Origin: Polytrichum commune
Lineage: Eukaryota > Streptophyta > Polytrichopsida > Polytrichales > Polytrichaceae
Length of the DNA: 64,000 bases
Assembly (NCBI GenBank): GCA_950295325.1
Contig: OX485809.1
Span: forward strand, 10,230,001-10,294,000
Reading direction: 5' to 3'
Shown here: positions 37,906-47,111 of the stretch, one piece after another
Position numbering within the stretch: the first letter of the stretch is position 1
How the letters are laid out: each line of letters starts with the position of its first letter
The notes under the pieces: generated by a model
Databases searched by the model: none
The model's input: only the letters and a program-made list of their open reading frames with translations
What the model was told of the DNA's origin: nothing
Translations under genes and position numbers: made by a program

Positions 37906-39090
37906 TTAGGATAGGGTGAGTTTGCCAGTGTGGGTTGTTTTTTGCAATGTATATAGTTTTTCTAATAAGGTGATATGTTTCAAGGTATTTTTTCCATTTT
38001 TTAGATAGTTTTCGTGGCAGGAAGCCACCTTGCTGTGCAGTTTTGTTCGTGAGGGATGGTATTGGGGCTGCTTTGCAGGTTTTTCAATGGTTTCAGAGAT
38101 TTTTTCTACAATATTGTCTAGTGTTTCACATGCTTCTTGCCATTGATCAGAGTTGAGGTGGTTGTGGTCCTGTAGTAGTTTGGTTAGTTCGTTTAGTTGT
38201 GTGGAGTATGTTTCGAAAAATTCTATATTGAATTTTTCTAAGTTTTTCGGAGGGATTGGGTTTAGTATTTTGGTTGGTGTGATATTCATGGGGAGTAGGG
38301 GTCTAGCTATAGGTGTGTTTTGGGGTATGTGCAGAGTGACTGGGTAGTGGTCTGAGTTTAGATTCATGTCTGTGTTTGTTGTGGAGGTAAATCTATTATT
38401 GTATGGTGAGTTGATATAGAAGCCGTCTATAAGGCTGGTTGATGTGTAATTATAGCCTCCTTGTCTAGAGAGGGTAGTGTCTGTAGGGATATATTCTAAA
38501 TTGAGGGTTGTGGTGAAGTTTTTCCATTGTATGTCTTCTTCTTGTGGAGGTGTGTTATTGTTATGGTTTTGTCTACCAGTGAGTGCAATGTCTCGGTTAA
38601 AATCACCACATAGGATGTGCGTGTGGTTTGGATGTGCAATGATTTGATTAGTGATTGCGGTTTTGAGGTACGGAATGAGGTGGATATCTTCTAAGTGTGT
38701 GGGCATATACATGTGTATGATTAGCCATGGTAGGAGTGGGTGATTGTTTATTTTTATTATTTGTAAGTATGGGGAGATGTTTGCTGGTGAAGGGATCTTG
38801 GTGACGTTTCCGGGAAATGCGTATTTATTATGAATTAGTGTGAGTAGGCCACCTCTTCCGGGGGTGTAAGGCATTCTTTGTTGTATACATCTTGTGAGGG
38901 CGTGCATGTTGTTAAAAATAAGTTTGTATTCAGGGAATAAATTTTGTATGTATTTTGTTGATTTAGTTGCTGTCAATTTGGTTTCTTGGATATTAATGAT
39001 TGCAGTGTTTCTGAAGGAGTAGTTTATTAGGCTTTGTAGATTTGATAAGGTTGTGTTAAGCGACGAGGCATTCTAAGTTATCATGTTTGT
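37906..39090 (-). pseudogene. LINE APE-type endonuclease domain (interrupted)
   Basis: Endonuclease/exonuclease/phosphatase fold motifs: IINIQETKL near 39,000, HILCGDFNRD near 38,605 and NLNSDHYPVTL near 38,350. The Glu, Asp, Asn and His expected for target-site nicking are present. A TAG near 39,076 sits where the usual Trp-Asn start of this domain would be (TWNASSL read as T-stop-NASSL). Confidence 0.85.
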
Positions 39091-39285
39091 TTCGTGGTTG
39101 ATATTTATGACGTTTCTTGGAGTTGGTGTAGGTGTGTTTGGGAGTAGAGGCGGGTGTGAGTATTCGTTTATGTTTTCTAGGCATCGGAGATATTCGGTTA
39201 TTAATTTTTCTGGAAGATAGAAAATTTTTCTTTGAAGTGTGGCTGGAGTAGGTGGGATTTCCTGGCTGTGGATGAATTCATTTAG

Positions 39286-40186
39286 TTAAGTATGTATAGT
39301 GTTTTTAGGGAGTATTATGTTTTGGTTATTTTCTACAAATGTAGTGTATGGATGTTGTGTTAGAATATGTCGTACGGGGGGGTTGTTAAGGTTGGCTAGC
39401 CTAATAATAAGCGTATTGGTCCATATATTGTTAAAGTGGTGAATGTGTAGTTGGGCTAGTATATTGTTACATGTGTTTATTGAGGGGTTTATAGTGATGA
39501 TTAAGGCATATAGTATGTGAGTTGTTGGGGAATGACTTTGTGTTTGGATGTATTGATGCAAGTATGTATATGTAGTGGATGCTTGGTGATGTAGTGGATG
39601 ATTATGTTTTAGTATGGGTGCAAATGTGGTAGCTATGTGTTGATATTCGGGTTGCAGTTTTATCGTATTTGGAATAAAGTATTATTTGGTTTTTTTTTTT
39701 GTGTGAAGCGGGATGTGTGTGTAAAATATCAGGCATTGGTCCGAGGTTGGGTTCTATATCTCCACATTTTAATAATGTTAGTTTGTTAATGAAGTAGTAC
39801 CCATGAAGTTGTATCGTTTTTGGTTTTTTCTTGTTTATTTTTAGATATTTGGTAAGTATGAATCTAGTTGTTATAAAAATGTTGGGTAAGGCAAGTATTT
39901 TGTTTGATATTTGTTTGGTTGAGAAGTGTGTATTTGTGTTGTCTTTAGGTGTGTGGTCTGTTATTGAGTGAGGTGTCCAGCTGTTTACGATTTGGTATTT
40001 GTTTTTATTTTTGTGGCGAGGCCGGGTGGCCGAGGCTGTTTTATGTTGAAGGCGATGTTTCAATTGAAGTGTATGTTTAGAATGACATTTATATTTTGTG
40101 TGTATAGAGTGGTTGTGGTAGGATTCGTGTAGGTGTGGGTATATTGTTTGTTTATTTTTGTTGCGAGGCCGGCCGGCCGAGGCCAT
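39286..40186 (-). pseudogene. LINE N-terminal ORF with 2A-like motif
   Basis: Two frames (39602-40186 and 39286-39561). Residues coded by 39737-39760 read D-I-E-P-N-L-G-P, preceded by LLKCG. This is the layout of ribosome-skipping 2A peptides (D-V/I-E-x-N-P-G-P) known at the N-terminus of several animal and protist LINE polyproteins; one Pro is replaced by Leu through a CCC-to-CTC change. Upstream residues are basic, with a PR-x-KNK segment twice. No other domain recognised. Confidence 0.6.
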
Positions 40187-40462
40187 TTGGTGTTTTGTTT
40201 GGTGTTTTGTTTGGTGTTTTGTGAGGAGTTTGGTGAATATTCATATTTTTGTATTTGTTGTGAGTAACCTTTTAGTTTGTGTGAGTGTCATTTTATTGTG
40301 TGATACCGGTTGTTTATTTGTCTGTGTGTTGTTTATTATGTGTTTAATGGGCGTCTTTGTTTTTATTTTATTTATTTGTATTCTTAGAGTGGTATTGGTA
40401 AATACTACGATTGTTTTGTTTGGTTTTAGAATGTGCGTTGTGAGTTTTTTACATATATGATA

Positions 40463-40875
40463 TGATGATACTATACGGTATTTGTATATATGTTTGTTGT
40501 ATTTTGTATGTAAATATAATTTTATATTATATAATTTTGATATTACGTATGTTAGAATTAGTCTTGTCCGTATAGTGTTGAAGAATACTATACGGTGTTT
40601 GTATTGTTTTTTATATAAGTATATTTTTATTTTATATTTACTTGTTGTTTTGTATATAAAGTTTTGTTTTATACGTATAGTATTTAATAATACTATAATG
40701 TTTTTGTTTTTGTATTTTATATAGAAATATATTTGTATTTTATGTTTTATTGATGTTACGTATGTAAAAACTCGGTTTTTATTTCTAGTATTTAGTAATA
40801 CTATATGGTATTTGAAATTATTTTTGTTGAATATTGTATAAAAATATTATTTTATTTTATTTTTTCTTATCGCTA
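40463..40875 (-). repeat. Degenerate tandem repeats upstream of the LINE ORF
   Basis: TACTAT, preceded by an inverted ATAGT a few bases away, recurs at about 40469, 40588, 40691 and 40799, spacing 103-119 bases. The intervening AT-rich sequence is alignable (TTTGTATT, TTTTATATT, ACGTATGT). Its position directly 5' of the LINE coding region resembles promoter monomers of other LINEs. Confidence 0.6.
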
Positions 40876-40889
40876 CGAATGTCAAAACT

Positions 40890-42190
40890 AGTTTGACGTG
40901 TCCATATTACCTTCAATTTCGGGTGTGTCGGGGTGATCCGCTTGGAGGGTTTCGAGGGTGATGCGCATTTATTTTTGGAGGAGTGCAATTTGAATTCTTG
41001 AGTTGCGATTTGATTATGCTTGAACTTTATCGGCATACATTCTTGCTTCTTCTACAATTTCCTCTTTAAGGAGGCTCATCTCTTTCCGAATTACTACTGC
41101 CCCTTTATTTACAACCTCTTCAACCATCTTGCTTAAGTCCGCTTTTGTGTATCCTTTCAAAGGTACATTCTCCATTGCTTGGATTGTGTTTGCAAGTGCG
41201 GTATTGACATCCGAAAACCCAAGTCTAGTTAGTTCTATTGGAGAGGGGGCGTCAATTCCATCTAGGCTTTTGGGATGAGGTGAAAATTCAACGTATTTGC
41301 CAAGAATTAGGTGATTTTGCTTCACATATTTCTTATATACCGCTGCGTTTAGACACTGCACATTGCATGAACCCACATGTTTCCCTTTCTCTAATCGGAA
41401 GAAAATACCCGCTACGTTTTCCTCTCCAAGAGTTTCTTTATTCCCTCCTCTAAGGCAGCGGTTGTTTTGGTTTTGTTAAGGTTTTTTGCAATTAAAACCA
41501 CCGCATTTTTCCTGGCTTTGTCATCCTCTGAAAGGTTCTCGGCATTAGCAAAGTTAAATTCCATGATTTCATTAAAGAATGAAATCTTGTAATTTTAATT
41601 TTCTTAGCTTGGTCCGGGGATGGGGTTTTTATCCAAGCAAATTCTGTATTATCATTTTTTTGTACGCTGGTAACTTCAAATTCATATCCTCGTTTGAAGC
41701 TATCATTTACTATTTCCTCGTGTAGTTGGAACCATTTCTTGTCCTTGAATGTTGGACTAGAAATTTTAACCGAGAGTAAACTTGCTATTGCTATTGAGTC
41801 AAACGACTTGAAGACCTTTCCCCTACAATAAGAAATGTTGTCCAATTTGAGGATGAATGATCTTATTCCTAGTAGAAGATCATTACCATCTTTTACCGGA
41901 TTCTTGATGTGGAGTTTAATTGTTCCACTCCACCTCTTAGAGCCGTGAAAACAAAGTATAGCAATCGGTTCACTTAGCACTTCTCCTAGTTGAATGTTCA
42001 TTTTTTCCAGTCTAGCTTCCGTTTTTGCATAGATTTCATCTCTTGTTAGGTTTCGATCACATAACTCAAATGCTATGGCAATTTGATAATATAGAGAAAA
42101 TCCATTTTCATCAACCTCAACATCAAACGGAATGTCGTGTAAATAACGATCGTGTGTCACTGCAGCTCGAGTACCAACCACCACTAACAA
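40890..42190 (-). pseudogene. Unrecognised ORF, broken, probably element-borne
   Basis: Joined by eye across at least two frameshifts near 41,580 and 41,400: DIPFDVEVDENGFSLYYQIA, GSKRWSGTIKLHIKNPVKDG, VLIAKNLNKTKTTAALEEGI, VGSCNVQCLNAAVYKKYV, YVEFSPHPKSLDGIDAP, and a C-terminal coiled-coil-like stretch. The middle part (IAKNLNKTKT..., then NVQCLNAA, then YVEFSPH) is laid out like an RRM, as in some retroelement ORF1 or gag proteins. Base composition is ordinary, unlike the adjacent LINE, so it probably belongs to a different element. Two TAA stops precede its end near 40,895. Function unknown. Confidence 0.5.
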
Positions 42191-42521
42191 ACAACACTAA
42201 AACATAGCAAAGTCACACATAAACAACACACCTCGACATGCCCCCCCTCAGCTGATTATGGAGTCCCGCCAAGCAGCTAGGACCAATGCCAATCTAAAGG
42301 GCATGGATAATGAAAGATTGCTCCGCAACTAACTAGTGTGGTAAACGTTATTCTAAGGAACTATAGGCTGGGTGCAATGTGAGCCCCATCCTTAATCGCC
42401 TCTGATGTTTGGCCATCAGATCCCAAAGAATTAAATCCAGCGCCTCATGTTGATTGCGTCTCTAAGCCATAACTCCTCATTTTCCATTTGGGCAGGCACA
42501 AGATGATGAAACCACACATGA

Positions 42522-45500
42522 TCATTGAATACGATTGGTGGAAGCACCAAGTACCGAAGATCCTCGACAGCGAGGACAACTCCACTGTCCAGATGGTAGA
42601 GAAGTCAAGGGTGGCTTCAAGCATGCCATGTGCCAACCGCGTTGACATTGATCACACAAGAGCATAGTAGCCGCTCCTTTCTTCTCTCCACACACAAAAC
42701 ATGGAAGACCCTCTGGCACGACGGCCAGTTCAGGATGAACTGTATCCTCAATAGGTAGATGACATGGGACACAGTTTTTTGAATGCTCGCGACATTGCCT
42801 GCCATCCTTGCCTTCCAACAACAACAAACCACTCGGCAACACCTCCTTCATCCGAAGTATAGTGCGCCCCGCCCTGACATCCAATGTCGTAGGCGCCTCA
42901 CGTTGGAGATAGACATAATTCCCTTGCCGAAATCTCCGCAACTGAGGTCGGTAAGCACCACTACGAATGCGTGCATAACGCAATGTGTCACGGATCTGAG
43001 CAATGGACAAATTCTCCATGGCCATAGGCATGGCCCTCTGGAAGAATTGAGCCCACTCCTGCAAACACTCTGCCCAAAGGTCTGGGTCATCCAAGTTCAC
43101 AACATGAGCTAGTTTTTCCCAAATAAAACTCGGGAGTATAGGCTCACGTCCATACATTAATTGATACGGGCTGTAGGATGCCAAAGAGGCATGCCTACTA
43201 AATCGATAGCCCATAGCAATCCAAGGCAACATAAGGTCCCAATCCCGGTGGCTTCCCCGAAGTAATCCATACTTCCTCAAGCCACGATTGGTTGTCTGAA
43301 CAACCCGTTCAGCCAAGCCATCTGCCTCCAGATGATCCCGAGAGGTGGTGCGGTGATCTATGAGCGCCTTAGTGCACAACTCCTCAAAAACATCAAGGAA
43401 CTCCTTCCATTGGTCCGTCAACACCTCAGCCGGTGCTCCAAAACGTGCCAACACACGATCCAAAAAGGCGGTCCCGGCCAACTCTGCAGAGTTTTGGGGT
43501 AAAGCAACAAGCTCAATCCACTTGCTAAAATGCTCCACCATCACCAACACGTACTTTGCTCCATGTGGCATGACAACCAACGGTCCCGCAAAGTCTAGCG
43601 ACCAATGGTAGCCCAATCCCATGATAGGTAAGGGCTGTAACTGAGGTGACAAGGCGTTAAAGCTAGATCTGACCCGGTCACAAACTTCACACCTCCCGAC
43701 ATAAGCAACCACCTGCTGATACATGCCAGTCCACCAATATTGGCCACGCAACATCGAATGTGTCCTGCGTATGCCAAAATGGCCAAGTTCCTCGTGCACT
43801 TGTCGCACCAAGGAGGCCCTCTGATCCGGCCTAGGAACAATACGCCTTGTCCCATTCGGCCACAATCGAAATAACAAACCGTTCTCCCAACGGAACCTTG
43901 TTATTCGATGTCCAATCCTATCCCTTTCCATTGCCGAAATAGACAAAGAAAAGGTACCCTGTTGAAGCTTATGCAATACGGGAAGATCCTCCCATATATC
44001 CACAATAGCTTGAGGCCGATCAGTCTCATCATCCGAACCCTGTATCAGAATCTCAACAGATGCACCAGAAAATAAAGTAAGGTAGGCAGCCGCGTGCCAA
44101 CCTGGAACCGCCTCTCGATCACAATCTCCATGCCATCTGGCCCCGGTCAAGTCCTCATCTGAAGGACTTGGATTGCGTGAGAGTCCATCTGCATCCATGT
44201 TGGTAATTCCAGCACGGTGTACCACCTCAAAGTTATACTCCTGGAGCAATAAAGCCCACCTGGCAAGCTTGCCAGTAAGCTTATCCGACTCCATGAGCCA
44301 CCGTAACGGCTGATGGTCAGTCACTAAAGTAAAGTGTTGACCATAAAGATACGGCCGAAAATGGGCAATAGCCCATACCGCCGCCAATGCTTCTCCCTCG
44401 TAGGATGAATAATTAGCCTCCGCCGTGTTATTGCTTCGCGAAGCGTAAGCAACAACATACTCCCGACTAAAATCATCTTTCTGAGTGAGAACTGCTCCCA
44501 AACCCAATGAACTCCAATTTGTATGCAACTGGAAAGATTTGGAGACATCTGGACGTCGAAGCACTGGAGCTGTACCCAGTTTCTGCTTCAATGTCTCAAA
44601 CGCCTGTTGTTGCTCACGACCCCAAGTCCACGGTTGGTCCTTGCTCGTGAGAATGGTGAGAGGCTTGGCGATCAAGCTAAAGTTCTTGACGAATCGCCGA
44701 TAGTAATTCACCAAGTCCAAGAAAGCACAAAGTCTCGGCACATCAACCGGTGCCGGAATCTTCTGCAAGGCGTCCACCTTAGCTTGTTGTACCCCAAGAC
44801 CTCCTGGAACAATCATATGCCCCAGATATGCCAGCCGGTCATGGAAAAACTTGCACTTGCCGTGATGCAAGCGCAATCCCCACCGCTGCAACCGCTCAAA
44901 AACAGCTTGAAGATGCCTTACATGCTCTTGTGGTGTTATACTGAAAATGATAACGTCATCAATGTAACACCGAGCAAAGGGTAAGCCAGAGAGAACTTGG
45001 TCCATCACTCTCTGAAACTCCGCAGGTGCATTCTTTAGGCCAAACGGAAGAAACTTCCAATGGTAAAGTTGATCCTTCCCATCTTGATCAACTCCCCATA
45101 ATGCGGTTTTCATTTGGTCTCTCACAAGTAATGGGAGTTGGTGATAGCCGGATCTCAAGTCCAACGTGCTAAAGACTCGAGCAAATCCGAGGGCATCGAA
45201 CAACTCCTCCGGGATTGGCATGGGATATCGATCCGACTTGGTCTTCCGATTAACTGGACGGTAATCCCCGCACATCCGCTTCTCCGTCCAATTGCCAAAG
45301 ATATCATTTTTCGATGGCATAACCGTAGCACAAGCATACTCCCCGTTAGAAAATTCGATTAGCCTTGCTACCAAAAGCTCTCGGCAACGAGCCTGAACGC
45401 CGCTCCGCTCGGAAACACTGAGCCTATAAGGTCTCCGAAAAATGGGATGGTTGTCCTCCAACTGAATGTGGATGGGCTTTCCTTTATAACCTTCAAGATC

Positions 45501-45656
45501 TTGAAGGCTAAAAGCAAAACACCTACGGTACGAGCGAATAAATGCTCGTACTTTCCATGCCTCAGCACCAGTGAGATGAGGGCCCAATTCCAATGGCCAA
45601 TCATCAAACTCTGTAGTCTCCCTCTCCACCAAAGGAGAACCACCTGATGCTGGCAC
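42522..45656 (-). CDS. Gypsy pol: reverse transcriptase, RNase H, integrase and PHD finger
   Basis: Open for 1,044 codons; the frame continues upstream to the TAG at 45669, so 45656 need not be the start. RT: FSTLDLRSGYHQ (about 162-173) and YIDD (231-234). RNase H: LHTNWSS (Asn380 in place of the usual first Asp), SYEGEAL (Glu), TDHQPL (Asp447), DADGLSR. Integrase: His621, His626, Cys656, Cys659 zinc site, then Asp688, Asp748 and Glu783 of the DDE triad (LTDQW has Trp where Gly is usual). The C-terminal PHD finger is at about 986-1030. No protease motif recognised in this frame. The RNase H substitution suggests an inactive enzyme. Confidence 0.92.
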   Translation of the reverse strand: MPASGGSPLVERETTEFDDWPLELGPHLTGAEAWKVRAFIRSYRRCFAFSLQDLEGYKGKPIHIQLEDNHPIFRRPYRLSVSERSGVQARCRELLVARLIEFSNGEYACATVMPSKNDIFGNWTEKRMCGDYRPVNRKTKSDRYPMPIPEELFDALGFARVFSTLDLRSGYHQLPLLVRDQMKTALWGVDQDGKDQLYHWKFLPFGLKNAPAEFQRVMDQVLSGLPFARCYIDDVIIFSITPQEHVRHLQAVFERLQRWGLRLHHGKCKFFHDRLAYLGHMIVPGGLGVQQAKVDALQKIPAPVDVPRLCAFLDLVNYYRRFVKNFSLIAKPLTILTSKDQPWTWGREQQQAFETLKQKLGTAPVLRRPDVSKSFQLHTNWSSLGLGAVLTQKDDFSREYVVAYASRSNNTAEANYSSYEGEALAAVWAIAHFRPYLYGQHFTLVTDHQPLRWLMESDKLTGKLARWALLLQEYNFEVVHRAGITNMDADGLSRNPSPSDEDLTGARWHGDCDREAVPGWHAAAYLTLFSGASVEILIQGSDDETDRPQAIVDIWEDLPVLHKLQQGTFSLSISAMERDRIGHRITRFRWENGLLFRLWPNGTRRIVPRPDQRASLVRQVHEELGHFGIRRTHSMLRGQYWWTGMYQQVVAYVGRCEVCDRVRSSFNALSPQLQPLPIMGLGYHWSLDFAGPLVVMPHGAKYVLVMVEHFSKWIELVALPQNSAELAGTAFLDRVLARFGAPAEVLTDQWKEFLDVFEELCTKALIDHRTTSRDHLEADGLAERVVQTTNRGLRKYGLLRGSHRDWDLMLPWIAMGYRFSRHASLASYSPYQLMYGREPILPSFIWEKLAHVVNLDDPDLWAECLQEWAQFFQRAMPMAMENLSIAQIRDTLRYARIRSGAYRPQLRRFRQGNYVYLQREAPTTLDVRAGRTILRMKEVLPSGLLLLEGKDGRQCREHSKNCVPCHLPIEDTVHPELAVVPEGLPCFVCGEKKGAATMLLCDQCQRGWHMACLKPPLTSLPSGQWSCPRCRGSSVLGASTNRIQ
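42567..42701 (-). other. PHD finger at the integrase C-terminus
   Basis: C-x2-C (CFVC), then C-x2-C (CDQC), x4-H-x2-C (HMAC), then a final C-x2-C (CPRC) with the usual Trp before it (GQWSCPRC): the C4HC3 pattern of PHD zinc fingers. PHD fingers commonly read histone H3 tails, so this could steer integration to particular chromatin, a role played by chromodomains in chromoviruses. All eight ligands are present. Confidence 0.88.
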
Positions 45657-45662
45657 AGACTC

Positions 45663-45671
45663 TAATTGCTA
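45663..45671 (-). promoter_or_regulatory. TAG stop in a leaky-stop context between DNMT and pol
   Basis: The stop ending the DNMT frame reads TAG CAA TTA, with pol continuing in the same frame. TAG followed by CAR-YYA is the type I readthrough context known from tobamoviruses. If functional, it would give a DNMT product and a smaller amount of DNMT-pol fusion. The alternative is a simple CAG-to-TAG mutation of a Gln codon. Confidence 0.5.
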
Positions 45672-46994
45672 ATGAGAGGAGGGGGCATTAACCATGCCCC
45701 CAGTCTCGGTGCTAGTACTAGAGTCTGATATTTCTTCATTACCACCAATATGTGATAATGAAGCCACCACCGGAGGCGAAGAAACCAAAGCAGTGTAAAA
45801 ATGTTGAGCTCGAAGCTCCTCCATCACATGCTGCTCGAATTGAAAAATTCGTTCGGCTTCTCCAACCATAGCGTGAATTCCTTCCTCCATGGGTGTGGAC
45901 CGCTGTGCCCCCTGACCAGAGTCCTCTGCCCCCAGAGACAACCACTGGTCACCACGATGCCTTTGCAATGAAAGGCATAAAGCAACAGTCCACACCATAG
46001 TATGAAGATCCATAGCTTGGCCCAACACGAAGCGTCGTTGGCCCTCAGAAAGGCCGGGAGCTGCGGTGGTGCCAGTGCGGAATCCCATGGCACGTTCCTG
46101 TTCGTCAGCCAATGGTTCGGTGTGGGTTTTGGTGTGAACATCCCACACCATACCCGGCCCCTTATCGCAGAAAGCGAATGACTGTGGAAACGTCATAAAT
46201 GTGGGAAAGGCCCGCCGTGGTGCCCCCATTTTGTTGACCAATGCCAACGGGGGTAAATCATCTCGAATAACCGGCAAAGATGTCCGGTTTGAATCCAAGA
46301 TGTCATCCACCTTTTGATCAAAAGGTGGAGGCACTGCAGAAAATGCTGCAGCTAAAGTAGATGACAGTGCGAGGTTGGTCCAAATCCACCGAGGTCGGTG
46401 GGCATAAGAACCAATGCTAGCGGCATCCACAAAAATAGGATCTCCAAGGTGTTGACGAACATAACAATCGCCTTCCAACACCTTGTCCCGAGAGTCTCCC
46501 AACAAAGGTACATTCTCGAAGATATACCCTGGAGGGGAAGGTTGGTGGGTAAACCACCACTGCATAAGCCGGATGAGGTCCCAGAAAAGGCTAGACCTGG
46601 GATCCTCTAAACCTCGGCCTGCTCCAGCACGTGAGTGGCCTTGGCATGGCCATCCCGCAATCACCATATCCACCGGGCCCAAGTGTCGTAAGTCGGCCTC
46701 ACTGATGAGTGTAACATCACGAGGGAGACGTGAAAAACACCCATGAATGGCAGTTGGGTGTAACTACTGGGGGTACAATACCATCAACTGGTGAAGATGG
46801 TGACGAGCCACACGGGTGGACACTTGAGAGTTGTCCACATAGACATACCGTCTGACCGTGAGGCCAGCCTCCAATACGGCCGCTAAGCCTGTGCCGATGC
46901 CCCCAAACAGTTCCACCAAAGTATTCCCCGCGTCTGGCGGCTGCCATAAAATGGGATGTGCCAATGCCGAGAGGACACCCGGTATGACCGGTAT
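45669..46994 (-). pseudogene. Cytosine-5 DNA methyltransferase domain of the Gypsy element (one internal stop)
   Basis: One frame from about 46,994 to the TAG at 45669, broken by a single TAG at 46764-46766. Motif I (SAM binding): VELFGGIGTGLAAVLEAG near 46,890. Motif IV: VIAGWPCQGHSRAG near 46,650, with the Pro-Cys catalytic pair. Motif VI: FENVPLLG near 46,515. Motif VIII-like: AHRPRWIWTNL near 46,395. Motifs IX/X: RAMGFRTGTTA near 46,085 and LGQAMDLHTMVW near 46,010. Motif order is that of eukaryotic DNMTs; the sequence looks closer to DNMT3/DRM-type than DNMT1, but this is an impression. No regulatory domain is seen. Catalytic residues are intact apart from the stop. It presumably methylates cytosines of element or host DNA. 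Confidence 0.88.
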
Positions 46995-47111
46995 GACTCA
47001 AAAAAAAAAAAAAAAACTTAGGTCATTGGTTGGCCTAGCCAACTACTACCACCACTTCATTCTAGATTTGTTTTAAGGTTGCTAAGGCCTTATTCAACTT
47101 ATTGAGGAAAT

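Larger units (their letters stand above)
32600..40900 (-). mobile_element. Decayed LINE (non-LTR retrotransposon), about 8.3 kb
   Basis: Domain order 5' to 3' on the minus strand: tandem-repeat leader (40.9-40.45 kb), N-terminal ORF with 2A-like motif, APE-type endonuclease, reverse transcriptase, RNase H, Cys/His finger. Frames shift several times and contain stops, so the copy is dead. The coding strand is almost devoid of G (plus strand G/T-rich), unlike both flanks, which gives proteins rich in His, Asn, Thr, Ile, Pro and Lys. The 3' end is near a G-run (C-run on the coding strand) at about 32,615; I see no poly-A tail or clear target-site duplication. Confidence 0.85.
42238..46997 (-). 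mobile_element. Ty3/Gypsy retrotransposon encoding a cytosine methyltransferase
   Basis: Read on the minus strand: DNMT domain (46,970-45,672), one TAG, then RT-RNase H-integrase-PHD (45,668-42,522), then a purine run (GCTGAGGGGGGGCA, about 42,240-42,254) followed by TGTCGAGG at 42238, which looks like a polypurine tract and the first bases of a 3' LTR. The LTR is not continuous beyond about 42,190, where another ORF begins. DNMT and pol lie in one frame. The gag at 51,594-52,433 is probably the same element, separated by the plus-strand insertion. Two stops and a damaged RNase H mark this copy as inactive. Confidence 0.85.

Noticed and set aside
46764-46766. Second programmed readthrough site in the DNMT domain
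   Set aside because: TAG TTA CAC does not match the leaky contexts and the stop lies inside the catalytic domain; a CAG-to-TAG mutation is simpler.
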